DNA of 64,000 bases from UBA1756 sp045130235 (lineage in GTDB: Bacteria; Bacteroidota; Bacteroidia; Bacteroidales; WCHB1-69): assembly GCA_045130235.1 (NCBI GenBank), contig JBGUPJ010000048.1:62001-126000 (forward strand), given 5' to 3'. The position numbers were made by a program, and so were the translations under genes. Below, in pieces: positions 34,684 through 43,463 of this stretch (positions are counted from its first letter, which is position 1; each line of letters begins with the position of its first letter). Under the pieces are notes generated by a model. The model was not told where the DNA came from. It searched no databases and saw only the letters and a program-made list of their open reading frames with translations.

Positions 34684-35796
34684 ATGAAAGTGCTTCACCT
34701 CTCCAACGACTTCGCGGGCAGTACCGTTCATGCCGAACTCTATCAGCGGCTCGATGCGGAAGGGGTGTCTCAAATCATCTATTGTCCGGTACGCCACCAA
34801 AATCTGGTGGGGCGTAATGCCTTCGAAGGCGACCATACCGAAATCATCTATTCCCTCATCCTCAAAAAAATCCATAGACTTCTTTTTCATTTGAAAATCA
34901 ATACTTTGGTGAAAGATGTGGAACAGAAGGTGGATCTGTCGAAGGTGGACCTGGTGCATGCCACCACGCTGTTCAGCGATGGGGCGGTGGCCTTGCGGCT
35001 GAAAAAGAAGTATGGCATCCCTTACGTGGTGGCCGTGCGCAACACCGATATCAATGTGTTCATGCGCTACATGCCCCACCTGTGGAATGTTCACCGTCAG
35101 GTGATTCGCGAGGCCGAAAAGGTCATCTTCATCTCCCCGAATTTGCAACGGAGAGTCACCAGCCACTGGACGCTGTCGGGCCTCGCCGAAATGCTGGGTC
35201 AAAAAGGTTTGGTCATTGCTAACGGATTGAACGACTATTGGTTGGAGAACCGTTGCATCACCCCAGCTCGCCAGTCGCATTCGGTATGCTATGTGGGGAA
35301 GTTCGACGGCAACAAGAATGTGCTCCGCCTGATCGATGTGGTGTTGCGTCTTCGTGCCGACATCCCCGATCTTACCCTGCACCTTGTAGGCGGCGGTGGC
35401 GAAAACGAACAGCGGGTCATCCAGTTAGTACACCAATTTTCTGACAGCCTCATCTACCATGGTCCGATTTATGATAAACCGCTGTTACAGAGTATATACC
35501 AGCAGTGTGGGGTGTTTGCAATGCCCTCCAAGAAAGAGACTTTCGGCTTGGTGTATCTCGAGGCTTTGTCGCAGGGATTGCGGGTGCTGTACACCCGTGG
35601 TGAGGGTATCGACGGACTGTTTGAGAAGAGGGTAGGGGAGGCCGTCAACCCCTATTCTGAGAAGGATATCAGGGTGGCATTGTCGCGCCTGTTACAGCAA
35701 CCAGAAGACTACGAAATGCTGGAAACTGCTGATTTTGAATCTTTTCGCTGGTGGGGTGTTGCTCAGCTTTATTATGAAATATATAAACAAATATAA
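34684..35796 (+). CDS. GT4-type glycosyltransferase
   Basis: 370 residues from the ATG at 34684; the longer frame begins at TTG. GT-B fold: MKVLHLSNDFAGS at the N-terminus, NVCYVGKF-like VCYVGKFDGNKNVLRLIDV at the start of the second domain (near 201-219), LHLVGGGGE near 237, and the donor-site segment AMPSKKETFGLVYLEALSQG near 280-299. Transfers a sugar from an activated donor to a lipid-linked or polymer acceptor at the cytoplasmic face. It begins 7 bases after the TupA-like gene. Confidence 0.88.
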   Translation: MKVLHLSNDFAGSTVHAELYQRLDAEGVSQIIYCPVRHQNLVGRNAFEGDHTEIIYSLILKKIHRLLFHLKINTLVKDVEQKVDLSKVDLVHATTLFSDGAVALRLKKKYGIPYVVAVRNTDINVFMRYMPHLWNVHRQVIREAEKVIFISPNLQRRVTSHWTLSGLAEMLGQKGLVIANGLNDYWLENRCITPARQSHSVCYVGKFDGNKNVLRLIDVVLRLRADIPDLTLHLVGGGGENEQRVIQLVHQFSDSLIYHGPIYDKPLLQSIYQQCGVFAMPSKKETFGLVYLEALSQGLRVLYTRGEGIDGLFEKRVGEAVNPYSEKDIRVALSRLLQQPEDYEMLETADFESFRWWGVAQLYYEIYKQI

Positions 35797-35808
35797 CATA
35801 TTGTCAGC

Positions 35809-36819
35809 ATGATTAGCGTTGTTATTCCGATTTATAATGAAGAGAAGTTTATTGATGGCTGCGCACAATCTATCGTAAATCAGGATTATCCAAAAGATGA
35901 TATGGAGGTGTTTTTTGTTGATGGGATGAGTGTGGATGGTACTAGGGATCACTTGAAACACTGGGTGGAGAAGTACCCGTGGATGCATATTGTTGACAAT
36001 CCGCAGGGCGTAGTTCCCCCTGCTATGAATTTGGGCATTCGTGCTTCACACGGCGATATCATCATACGGCTTGATGCGCATTCTGTTTTCCCATCTCATT
36101 ATTTCTCGGAATTGGTAAAATATCTCAACGAACTTCAAGCTGATAATGTGGGTGGGGTATGGCGTACGCTGCCCGCTTCTTCTGAGCCATTGTGCCGAAG
36201 CATTGCCGCGGTTATGAGCCATCCCTTCGGAATGGGTAACGCCTACTATCGCATAGGAACAGGTCAGGTGCGCAAGGTCGATACCGTGCCGTTCGGTTGC
36301 TATCGCCGCTCTCTGTTCGACAAGATAGGGTTCTTTGATGAAGAACTTATTAGAAATCAAGATGATGAGTTCAATGGACGAATCGTAAAAAATGGAGGCT
36401 CCATCTATTTGTTGCCCCATCTCGTTATTGATTATTTCGCTCGTGATAGCGTACGAAAAGTATTTAGCATGTTTTACCAGTATGGTTTATTTAAACCTTT
36501 GGTTAACAAGAAATTGGGAAAGCCAGTGACCATCCGGCAGTTCTTCCCATTGGCCTTTGTCTTAGGTCTGGCTATCGGGCTTTTCCTTACCCCCTTCAGC
36601 ATTTGGATTTTTTGGATTTATTGGTCGATAGTGCTCATTTATTGGGGATTGGGCTTGGCCATAGGCATCCGTGCCGCACAGCGCGAAAAATGCCCACGGA
36701 TGTCCGTCATCATGCCCTACCTGTTTTTTGTGGTGCATTGTGCGTATGGCATCGGTTACCTGCGCGGCATTGTCAACCTGCTGTTTCACAAGAAATTTAC
36801 GGTCACCAGTCGCCGGTAA
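35809..36819 (+). CDS. GT2-type glycosyltransferase with C-terminal membrane segments
   Basis: 336 residues. GT-A fold: ISVVIPIYNEEKFIDGC at the N-terminus, VFFVDGMSVDGT near 33-44, the DxH-like metal motif IRLDAHSVFP near 84-93, and a catalytic-site segment RNQDDEFNGR near 182-191. Two or three membrane helices follow (about 245-310), as in ExoA-like enzymes that act at the membrane. Last gene of the cluster; a 28-bp palindrome follows 27 bases after the stop. Confidence 0.88.
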   Translation: MISVVIPIYNEEKFIDGCAQSIVNQDYPKDDMEVFFVDGMSVDGTRDHLKHWVEKYPWMHIVDNPQGVVPPAMNLGIRASHGDIIIRLDAHSVFPSHYFSELVKYLNELQADNVGGVWRTLPASSEPLCRSIAAVMSHPFGMGNAYYRIGTGQVRKVDTVPFGCYRRSLFDKIGFFDEELIRNQDDEFNGRIVKNGGSIYLLPHLVIDYFARDSVRKVFSMFYQYGLFKPLVNKKLGKPVTIRQFFPLAFVLGLAIGLFLTPFSIWIFWIYWSIVLIYWGLGLAIGIRAAQREKCPRMSVIMPYLFFVVHCAYGIGYLRGIVNLLFHKKFTVTSRR

Positions 36820-36846
36820 ATTTCGTTTAATATTCGTTTAAAAAAC

Positions 36847-36874
36847 GTAGAGACGTTGCGCGCAACGTCTCCAC
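36847..36874. repeat. REP-like palindrome, copy 2
   Basis: GTAGAGACG-N10-CGTCTCCAC with centre TTGCGCGCAA; 13 of 14 possible pairs form, with one A-C mismatch. It lies after the last gene of the glycan cluster. Confidence 0.8.
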
Positions 36875-36921
36875 ATCATTAATTATTAATTGTTAATTGT
36901 AAATTATTAATTATTAATTGA
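36875..36921. repeat. AT-rich repeats (TTAATTA/TTAATTG units)
   Basis: A 47-base run of TTAATTATTAATTG-type units between palindrome copy 2 and the glyS stop codon. Confidence 0.6.
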
Positions 36922-38442
36922 TTACATCCCTGCTAATTTCCCCCGCAAGGTATTCAACAATTCGTCCACGTTGACACGATACTGCTCCATGGTGTCGCGT
37001 TCACGGATGGTGACGGTGTTGTCTTCCAAGGTCTGGTTATCGACGGTGATGCAGAACGGCGTGCCGATGGCGTCTTGGCGGCGGTAGCGGCGGCCGATGG
37101 CGTCTTTCTCATCGTACTGGCAGAGGTATTCGCGTTTGAGGATGTCCATAATTTCGCGGGCCTTCTCCGGCATGCCGTCTTTCTTCACGAGCGGTAGCAC
37201 TGCGGCCTTGACGGGTGCCAGCATGGCGGGCAGGCGCAGCACCACACGCACGGAACCGTCTTCCATCTTCTCTTCGTGGTAAGCATGGCTGAAAACAGCG
37301 AGGAACATACGGTCCACACCGATGGAAGTTTCCACCACGTAAGGCACGTAGCTCTCGTTGGTTTCGGGGTCGAAGTAACGCAACTTCTTGCCGGAGAACT
37401 CCTCGTGGCGGCTGAGGTCGTAGTTGGTACGCGAGTGGATGCCCTCCAACTCCTTGAAGCCGAAGGGGAACTTGAACTCGATGTCGGTGGCGGCGTTGGC
37501 ATAGTGCGCCAACTTCTCGTGGTCGTGGAAACGGTAGTTCTCCGCCGGGATGCCCAACGACTGGTGCCATTTGATGCGTTCCGCTTTCCAGTATTCGAAC
37601 CATTTCAGCTCCTCGCCGGGACGCACGAAGAACTGCATCTCCATCTGCTCGAACTCGCGCATACGGAAGATGAACTGGCGGGCCACAATCTCGTTGCGGA
37701 AGGCCTTGCCGATCTGGGCGATGCCGAACGGCAGCTTCATGCGGCCGGTCTTCTGCACATTCAGGAAGTTGACGAAGATGCCCTGCGCTGTTTCGGGACG
37801 CAAGTAGATGGTGTCGGCGCCGTCGGCCACCGAACCCATCTGGGTGCTGAACATCAGGTTGAACTGGCGTACGTCGGTCCAGTTGCGCGTGCCTGAGATG
37901 GGGCAGGCGATCTCGAGGTCAAGAATCAGCTGCTTCAGGCCAACGAGGTCGTTGTTCTGCATCAGCTCCGCATACTTGGCGGTGATGTCGTCAATCTTCT
38001 TCTGGTTCTCCACCACGCGGGGATTGGTCTGGCGGAACAGCGCCTCGTCGAAATTCTCAAAGCGCTTTTTCGCCTTCTCCACCTCTTTATTAATCTTATC
38101 CTCAATCTTTTGGATATGATCTTCGATGAGCACGTCGGCGCGATAGCGCTTCTTCGAGTCTTTGTTGTCGATGAGCGGGTCGTTGAAAGCGTCCACGTGG
38201 CCCGATGCCTTCCAGATGGTGGGGTGCATGAAGATGGCACTGTCGATGCCCACGATGTTTTCGTGATACTGCACCATCGCTTTCCACCAGTACTGTTTGA
38301 TGTTGTTTTTCAGCTCTACGCCGTACTGGCCGTAGTCGTAAACGGCGCTCAGACCGTCGTAAATCTCGCTGGAGGGGAAAATATAGCCGTACTCCTTCGC
38401 ATGGGAGATGATGGATTTGAAAAGATCTTCGTTGTTTGCCAT
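36922..38442 (-). CDS. glyS: Glycyl-tRNA synthetase (dimeric type)
   Basis: 506 residues from the ATG at 38442. Class II synthetase: motif 1 region YDYGQYGVELKNNIKQYWW near residue 31, motif 2 QIGKAFRNEIVARQFIFRMRE in part near 238, then EFEQMEMQFF, and motif 3 GVDRMFLAVF near 390. The C-terminal anticodon-binding domain holds PAMLAPVKAAVLPL near 412. It charges tRNA-Gly. The longer frame to 38508 covers the promoter box at 38496, so the internal ATG is chosen. Confidence 0.95.
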   Translation of the reverse strand: MANNEDLFKSIISHAKEYGYIFPSSEIYDGLSAVYDYGQYGVELKNNIKQYWWKAMVQYHENIVGIDSAIFMHPTIWKASGHVDAFNDPLIDNKDSKKRYRADVLIEDHIQKIEDKINKEVEKAKKRFENFDEALFRQTNPRVVENQKKIDDITAKYAELMQNNDLVGLKQLILDLEIACPISGTRNWTDVRQFNLMFSTQMGSVADGADTIYLRPETAQGIFVNFLNVQKTGRMKLPFGIAQIGKAFRNEIVARQFIFRMREFEQMEMQFFVRPGEELKWFEYWKAERIKWHQSLGIPAENYRFHDHEKLAHYANAATDIEFKFPFGFKELEGIHSRTNYDLSRHEEFSGKKLRYFDPETNESYVPYVVETSIGVDRMFLAVFSHAYHEEKMEDGSVRVVLRLPAMLAPVKAAVLPLVKKDGMPEKAREIMDILKREYLCQYDEKDAIGRRYRRQDAIGTPFCITVDNQTLEDNTVTIRERDTMEQYRVNVDELLNTLRGKLAGM

Positions 38443-38495
38443 AGTATTGATATTCTGTATTTTAATTTCGAAAGATAAATTTGATTTTACCGCTG

Positions 38496-38503
38496 CAAAA
38501 TTA
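38496..38503 (-). promoter_or_regulatory. -7 promoter box for glyS
   Basis: TAATTTTG followed by CAGC on the minus strand, 53 bases before the ATG at 38442. Confidence 0.65.
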
Positions 38504-38630
38504 AGCAAAAAAACGATACCCTGCTTAGAGAATCGCTATTTCATTCATTGGGAGCTCCATGTCGGACGCGGATTTCTGTATGGGGCTTACAAATTTTAGA
38601 TATGTGCGTGTCTGCTGAATGATTTTTTTA

Positions 38631-38638
38631 TATATTTG
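38631..38638 (+). promoter_or_regulatory. -7 promoter box for the C1 peptidase gene
   Basis: TATATTTG followed by CACCC, 66 bases before the ATG at 38705. Confidence 0.7.
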
Positions 38639-38704
38639 CACCCTCATTTTGAGAATCCTATTTAGAAATCAATATTTTTATAAACATTTAAAAAACAATT
38701 GAAT

Positions 38705-39925
38705 ATGAAAAAAGGTTTGCTCCTTGCGGCAATTGCAGTTGTCGCTCTGTGCTTCCCGATGAAGGCACAGGACAAAGAAACAAAGGAAGATGAGGGTTAC
38801 AAATTCACCATCAAGAAAGAGATCCCCATCACTTCCGTGAAAGACCAGAACCGTGCGGGTACCTGCTGGTGCTATTCCGGTCTCGGTTTCATCGAAGCTG
38901 AATTGCTTCGTATGGGTAAAGGTGAGTACGACTTCTCTGAAATGTACATCGTTTATAATACTTACATCGACCGTGCTAAGGCCGCTGTCCGTACCCACGG
39001 CGACGTCTCCTTCTCACAGGGCGGTTCTTTCTATGATGTGATTTACGGTATGAAGACCTTCGGTCTCGTACCCGATGTTGAGATGCCCGCTGGTGCCGCT
39101 TACGGCGACACGCTCTCCGACCATACCGAGCTCTCCGCCGTCTCCGATGCAGTGGTGAAAGCCATCGCTACCGGCGACCATAAGAAACTGCAGAGAGGTC
39201 CCAACGGTCCGCTGTGGGAACAGGCTATCCGCGCTATCCACACTGCTTACCTTGGCGAGTGCCCCACCGAGTTCACCTACAATGGTAAGAAATACACCCC
39301 GATGTCCTTCTACGAATCACTCGGCCTCAACCCCGATGATTATGTTTCCATCACCTCCTACACCCACCATCCTTTCTACGAGAAATTCGTGCTCGAAATC
39401 CAGGACAACTGGCGTTGGAGCCAGTGCTACAACCTGCCGCTCGATGAGTTTATGCAGGTGTTCGACAACGCTATCGAAAACGGCTACACCATCGCTTGGG
39501 GTTCCGACGTCAGCGAACAGGGCTTCCGTATCGGTTCAAGAAAAGGTTTCTGCGTGCTTCCTGAGACCAATGCTTCTGCTATGGTCGGTAGCGACATGGC
39601 CCACTGGACGGGCATGAGCGCTAAAGACATCCAGGATGAGGCTGCTAAGCACCCCACCCCGCAGCGTTGGGTGACCCAGGAGGAACGCCAGGAGGCTTTC
39701 GACAATTGGGAAACCACCGACGACCACGGTATGCTGATTTACGGTACCGCTGTTGACCAGGATGGCAATGAATATTATATGGTAAAGAACAGCTGGGGCG
39801 ACTACAACCCGTATCACGGTATGTTCTATGCCAGCAAGGCTTTCGTGCGTTACAAAACTATGAACATCGTGGTTCACAAAGACGCTCTTCCGAAAGATAT
39901 CAAGAAAAAACTCGGTATCAAATAA
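38705..39925 (+). CDS. C1B-type papain-fold cysteine peptidase, exported
   Basis: 406 residues from the ATG at 38705; the frame begins two codons earlier at TTG. A signal peptide (about 1-21, MKAQ) is followed by a bleomycin-hydrolase-like C1 domain: DQNRAGTCWCYSGLGFIEAE with the nucleophile at Cys54, the catalytic His in DDHGMLIYG near 346, and Asn in MVKNSWGDYN near 363. Family members act as aminopeptidases. The signal peptide puts this one in the periplasm or outside. It has its own promoter and terminator. Confidence 0.9.
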   Translation: MKKGLLLAAIAVVALCFPMKAQDKETKEDEGYKFTIKKEIPITSVKDQNRAGTCWCYSGLGFIEAELLRMGKGEYDFSEMYIVYNTYIDRAKAAVRTHGDVSFSQGGSFYDVIYGMKTFGLVPDVEMPAGAAYGDTLSDHTELSAVSDAVVKAIATGDHKKLQRGPNGPLWEQAIRAIHTAYLGECPTEFTYNGKKYTPMSFYESLGLNPDDYVSITSYTHHPFYEKFVLEIQDNWRWSQCYNLPLDEFMQVFDNAIENGYTIAWGSDVSEQGFRIGSRKGFCVLPETNASAMVGSDMAHWTGMSAKDIQDEAAKHPTPQRWVTQEERQEAFDNWETTDDHGMLIYGTAVDQDGNEYYMVKNSWGDYNPYHGMFYASKAFVRYKTMNIVVHKDALPKDIKKKLGIK

Positions 39926-39946
39926 TCTGAGTGAGAAGATAAAAGT

Positions 39947-39976
39947 AAAGGGGTGGTTTTCATCACCCCTTTTTTA
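39947..39976 (+). terminator. Terminator of the C1 peptidase gene
   Basis: AAAGGGGTG pairs with CACCCCTTT, followed by a run of T residues. Confidence 0.85.
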
Positions 39977-40033
39977 TTGGAAAAAAAATGGTGAAAATAT
40001 TTTCTGTGTTAATTTTCATATTACAAAAATTTC

Positions 40034-40041
40034 TATTTTTG
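40034..40041 (+). promoter_or_regulatory. -7 promoter box for the M6 protease gene
   Basis: TATTTTTG followed by CCCC, 18 bases before the ATG at 40060. Confidence 0.7.
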
Positions 40042-40059
40042 CCCCGCAATTATAACCGT

Positions 40060-43000
40060 ATGAAAAAAATCATCTTTATCCTTTTCTGGTCGCTGCTTTT
40101 TATGCCGATGACCTATGCCGCTTATTTTGAGAATGTTCCGCAAACAAGAGTACAACCCAATGGCGACACGCTCCACTGCTTCGCTACGGGCGACGAGTAT
40201 TTCCATCGTCTGCACGATGCGGACGGCTACACCATTGTGCTGGATCCGGCCACGGGCTATTACGTTTACGCCACCAAAGTACGTGATGAGCTTGTGCCCA
40301 CCACCCATATCGCAGGGCGCACCAACCCCGCCGAGGTGGGACTGACTCCCGGCTTGAGCATCTCCGCCCAACAGTGGTACGCCCGCCGCGCCCGCTGGAA
40401 TGAGCCCGCCCGCGAACGCGCCACCACACGCGATGGTGAATATAACCACGGCCACATCAACAATGTCGTCATCTTCATCCGCTTTGCCGATGATGACGAC
40501 TTCACCAACTCATTCTCCGATGTGAACCGCATGTTCAACGACTCAACAGTGGGCTATTCCTCCATGAACAATTACTTCAAGGCGGCCACCTATAACCAGT
40601 TGACCATCACCTCCAGCTTCTATCCTGTGCCAGAAGGGAATACCATCCTGTCGTACCAAGACATCTACGACCGCAGCTATTTCGAACCCTACAGCAGCGC
40701 AAACCCTAACGGGTATGGCGATGGCGAGCAAGCCGACCGTGAACACCAGCTGCTGGCACGTGCCGTGGAGGCGGTGGCCGACCAGATCCCTGAAGATCTT
40801 GACATTGACTATGATGATGACGGATACGTGGATAATGTTGTTTTTGTGGTGCGGGGTAATGTGGGCAATTGGAACGACCTCTTGTGGCCGCACCGCTGGG
40901 CCTTGTATGCAGCGAGCGCTTATATCCATGAGAAAAGGGTGTGGGATTTTAACTTGCAATTGGCCGATGCCTCCTCCTATTTCAACACATCCGTACTCTG
41001 CCATGAAATGAACCACACGCTTGGTGCCCCCGACCTGTACCATTATTACGAAGGCACTGATTTGACCTCGGTTTATACATGGGATTTGATGCACCAGAAT
41101 ACGAATCCGCCGCAGCACATGGGAGCCTATATGAAATATAGGTATGGAAATTGGATTGACGATATTCCTGAAATCACCGAGTGCGGAACCTACACCTTAC
41201 ATTCGCTCGGCTCCTCTGACACCAACAACTGCTACAAGATAGCCTCCCCTAATGCCAATGAGTTTTTCGTCTTGGAATACCGCAACCTCACCGACCCCTT
41301 CGAAGGCACGTTGCCCAGCTCTGGCCTATTGGTTTATCGTATCAATACCGACTTTAGCGGCAATGCCTATTATGATGGAGTGGATGTTTTCGACGAGGTG
41401 TATATCTTCCGTCCCGGCGGTACCACGACAGAGAATGGTAATATCTACCAAGCTGCCCTCGGCGCCGACTTGGGCCGTACCGAGATGAACACCAGCACCA
41501 ACCCCTATCCGTTCCTGACAGATGGAACCATAGTAGGGGCGAATGTTTTCTCCATTCAAGATGTTTCTGCCACCGGCGACGAAACCATAACCTTTACCTT
41601 CTGTCCTCTGTCTATATCAGTGATAACCAGTGATGTATCTAATATTACCACCACCTCGGCCACCTGTGGCGGTACCGTGGAGGTGGACGACAACATTGAG
41701 GTGCTCTCCCGCGGCGTGTGCTGGAGTACCTCCCCCAATCCGACCATCGCAGACAACATCACCGTTGATGGCAATGGTGTCGGCAGTTTCGCCAGCACCC
41801 TCACCGGACTTGCGCCCGCCACTATGTACTATGTTCGTGCTTACGCCACCTACGACGGCGGTACGGCATACGGTGCGGAGACGGATTTCGCTACCGAGTG
41901 TGAGGTTATTGTGGTTACCGAAGAAACTCCCTACCACGAAGGTTTCGAGTACTTCGGCGTCTGCTGGGATGTGGAGCAGGTGGCCGGTAGCGCAGGCTGG
42001 CAGCTGGACACAGAAGGAAATGCCATAGAGGGAAGTGTTTGTGCAAGAGCTCCTTATACACCGGGTGCTCAAAGCCGACTCGTCTCCCCCGTGATGGACC
42101 TGTCACAAATGACAACCCCACAACTCACCTTCCAGCACTGGCAAGCGGCATGGGGCAATTTGGTGGACGCATTGGCTGTCTATTACCGCACTGCTGAAAA
42201 CGCACCCTGGCAGCTTCTTGCCGAATACACAGAAGAATACAGTTCCTATACAACAGAATATATCTCGCTGCCGGAAACTTCAGAAACCTTCCAGTTAGCC
42301 TTCCTCGCTACAGGCAACGATGGATGGTATGTCTTCTTGGATGACATCAATATCGTGCAGGGTTGCGACAACATGGACGCATCCATAACCGGCAACAATA
42401 CCATTTGCTACGGCGAAAATACCACCCTCACAGCCACCGGCGGCACCCACTATCTGTGGAGCAACGGAAGCGAACAGAACAGCATCAGCGCGAACCAGGG
42501 CGGCACCTATACCGTCACCATCACCGACGACAACAATTGCATATCCACAGTGAGCGTCTACGTAACGGTCTTGACACGTCCGTTAATCTCTTTGTACGGC
42601 AACACCACCTACTGCGTAGGCAGCAGCACCACGCTGACCGCCTATGGGGCAGACAGTTACCAATGGTCCACTGGCGATGTTACATCCTCTATCACCATCA
42701 GCGAGGCAGGTGTTTACACCGTTACGGGCACCTCGAGCCAAGGCTGCAGCAACACCGCCTCCGCCACAATAAATGTATCGCAACTGCCGACCATCACCAT
42801 CAGCGGCGACACAGAGTTCTGCGAGGGCGGCTCCACCATACTGACTGCCGAAGGCGGAGTAAGCTACCTCTGGAACACGGGAAGCACTGGAGCCCCCATC
42901 ATCGTCACGGAGGCCGGCACCTACCACGTAACCGGCTACAATGAGTATGGATGCAGTGAGTCGGCTGAAGTTGAGGTGGTGATGTGGAATACCGCCTCCA

Positions 43001-43407
43001 GCGAATTCTCCATCGTGACCGATGAACCGACCTATACATGGAACGGGGAGACCTTTATCGCTTCTGGCGACTACTCGCAGACCCTGCAAACCACACACGG
43101 TTGCGACTCCATCGTCACCCTCCACCTCACCATCACCGCCGGGGTACACGAATGGAACGGCATAACTTTTAACATCTATCCCAACCCCACCACCTCCATC
43201 CTCAATGTGGATTTTTCGATGGAGAATATGAATGCTAATGAAATTGAGATAAAGTTGATGGATGTGTATGGCAGATTGTTAGATGTCGTGCGGGCGAATA
43301 GCGGTAGCACTCAAATTGACCTTTCGGCATACGCCAACGGCGTATATTTCATCCAGCTGATCGACGACGGCCAAGTCGTGGGAGTGCGCAAGGTGGTTCG
43401 TCAGTAA
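40060..43407 (+). CDS. M6 family secreted metalloprotease with T9SS sorting domain
   Basis: 1115 residues from the ATG at 40060, because the promoter box lies inside the longer frame. Signal peptide about 1-20. The M6 (immune inhibitor A-like) domain spans about 25-420 with the zinc motif HEMNH at 315-319, followed by TLGAPDLYHY. Next is a fibronectin-III-like domain (about 505-600, SRGVCWSTSPNPT), then a MAM/lamin-like segment (about 610-760), Ig-like repeats with YLWSNGSEQNSI and YQWSTGDVTSSITI (about 765-985), and a type A T9SS tail (FNIYPNPTTSILNVDFS to NGVYFIQLIDDGQ). A surface or released protease; substrates unknown. Confidence 0.92.
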   Translation: MKKIIFILFWSLLFMPMTYAAYFENVPQTRVQPNGDTLHCFATGDEYFHRLHDADGYTIVLDPATGYYVYATKVRDELVPTTHIAGRTNPAEVGLTPGLSISAQQWYARRARWNEPARERATTRDGEYNHGHINNVVIFIRFADDDDFTNSFSDVNRMFNDSTVGYSSMNNYFKAATYNQLTITSSFYPVPEGNTILSYQDIYDRSYFEPYSSANPNGYGDGEQADREHQLLARAVEAVADQIPEDLDIDYDDDGYVDNVVFVVRGNVGNWNDLLWPHRWALYAASAYIHEKRVWDFNLQLADASSYFNTSVLCHEMNHTLGAPDLYHYYEGTDLTSVYTWDLMHQNTNPPQHMGAYMKYRYGNWIDDIPEITECGTYTLHSLGSSDTNNCYKIASPNANEFFVLEYRNLTDPFEGTLPSSGLLVYRINTDFSGNAYYDGVDVFDEVYIFRPGGTTTENGNIYQAALGADLGRTEMNTSTNPYPFLTDGTIVGANVFSIQDVSATGDETITFTFCPLSISVITSDVSNITTTSATCGGTVEVDDNIEVLSRGVCWSTSPNPTIADNITVDGNGVGSFASTLTGLAPATMYYVRAYATYDGGTAYGAETDFATECEVIVVTEETPYHEGFEYFGVCWDVEQVAGSAGWQLDTEGNAIEGSVCARAPYTPGAQSRLVSPVMDLSQMTTPQLTFQHWQAAWGNLVDALAVYYRTAENAPWQLLAEYTEEYSSYTTEYISLPETSETFQLAFLATGNDGWYVFLDDINIVQGCDNMDASITGNNTICYGENTTLTATGGTHYLWSNGSEQNSISANQGGTYTVTITDDNNCISTVSVYVTVLTRPLISLYGNTTYCVGSSTTLTAYGADSYQWSTGDVTSSITISEAGVYTVTGTSSQGCSNTASATINVSQLPTITISGDTEFCEGGSTILTAEGGVSYLWNTGSTGAPIIVTEAGTYHVTGYNEYGCSESAEVEVVMWNTASSEFSIVTDEPTYTWNGETFIASGDYSQTLQTTHGCDSIVTLHLTITAGVHEWNGITFNIYPNPTTSILNVDFSMENMNANEIEIKLMDVYGRLLDVVRANSGSTQIDLSAYANGVYFIQLIDDGQVVGVRKVVRQ

Positions 43408-43430
43408 AGAATGATGGTAGAAGATATGAA

Positions 43431-43460
43431 AAAGGGGCTTCCGAAGAAGTCCCTTTTTTT
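43431..43460. terminator. Bidirectional terminator between the M6 protease and acyl-CoA synthetase genes
   Basis: AAAGGGGCTTC-CGAA-GAAGTCCCTTT with T runs on both sides. Confidence 0.85.
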
Positions 43461-43463
43461 ATT

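Noticed and set aside
37276..37896. 206-codon plus-strand frame
   Set aside because: Antisense to glyS, with shadow composition and no supporting signals.
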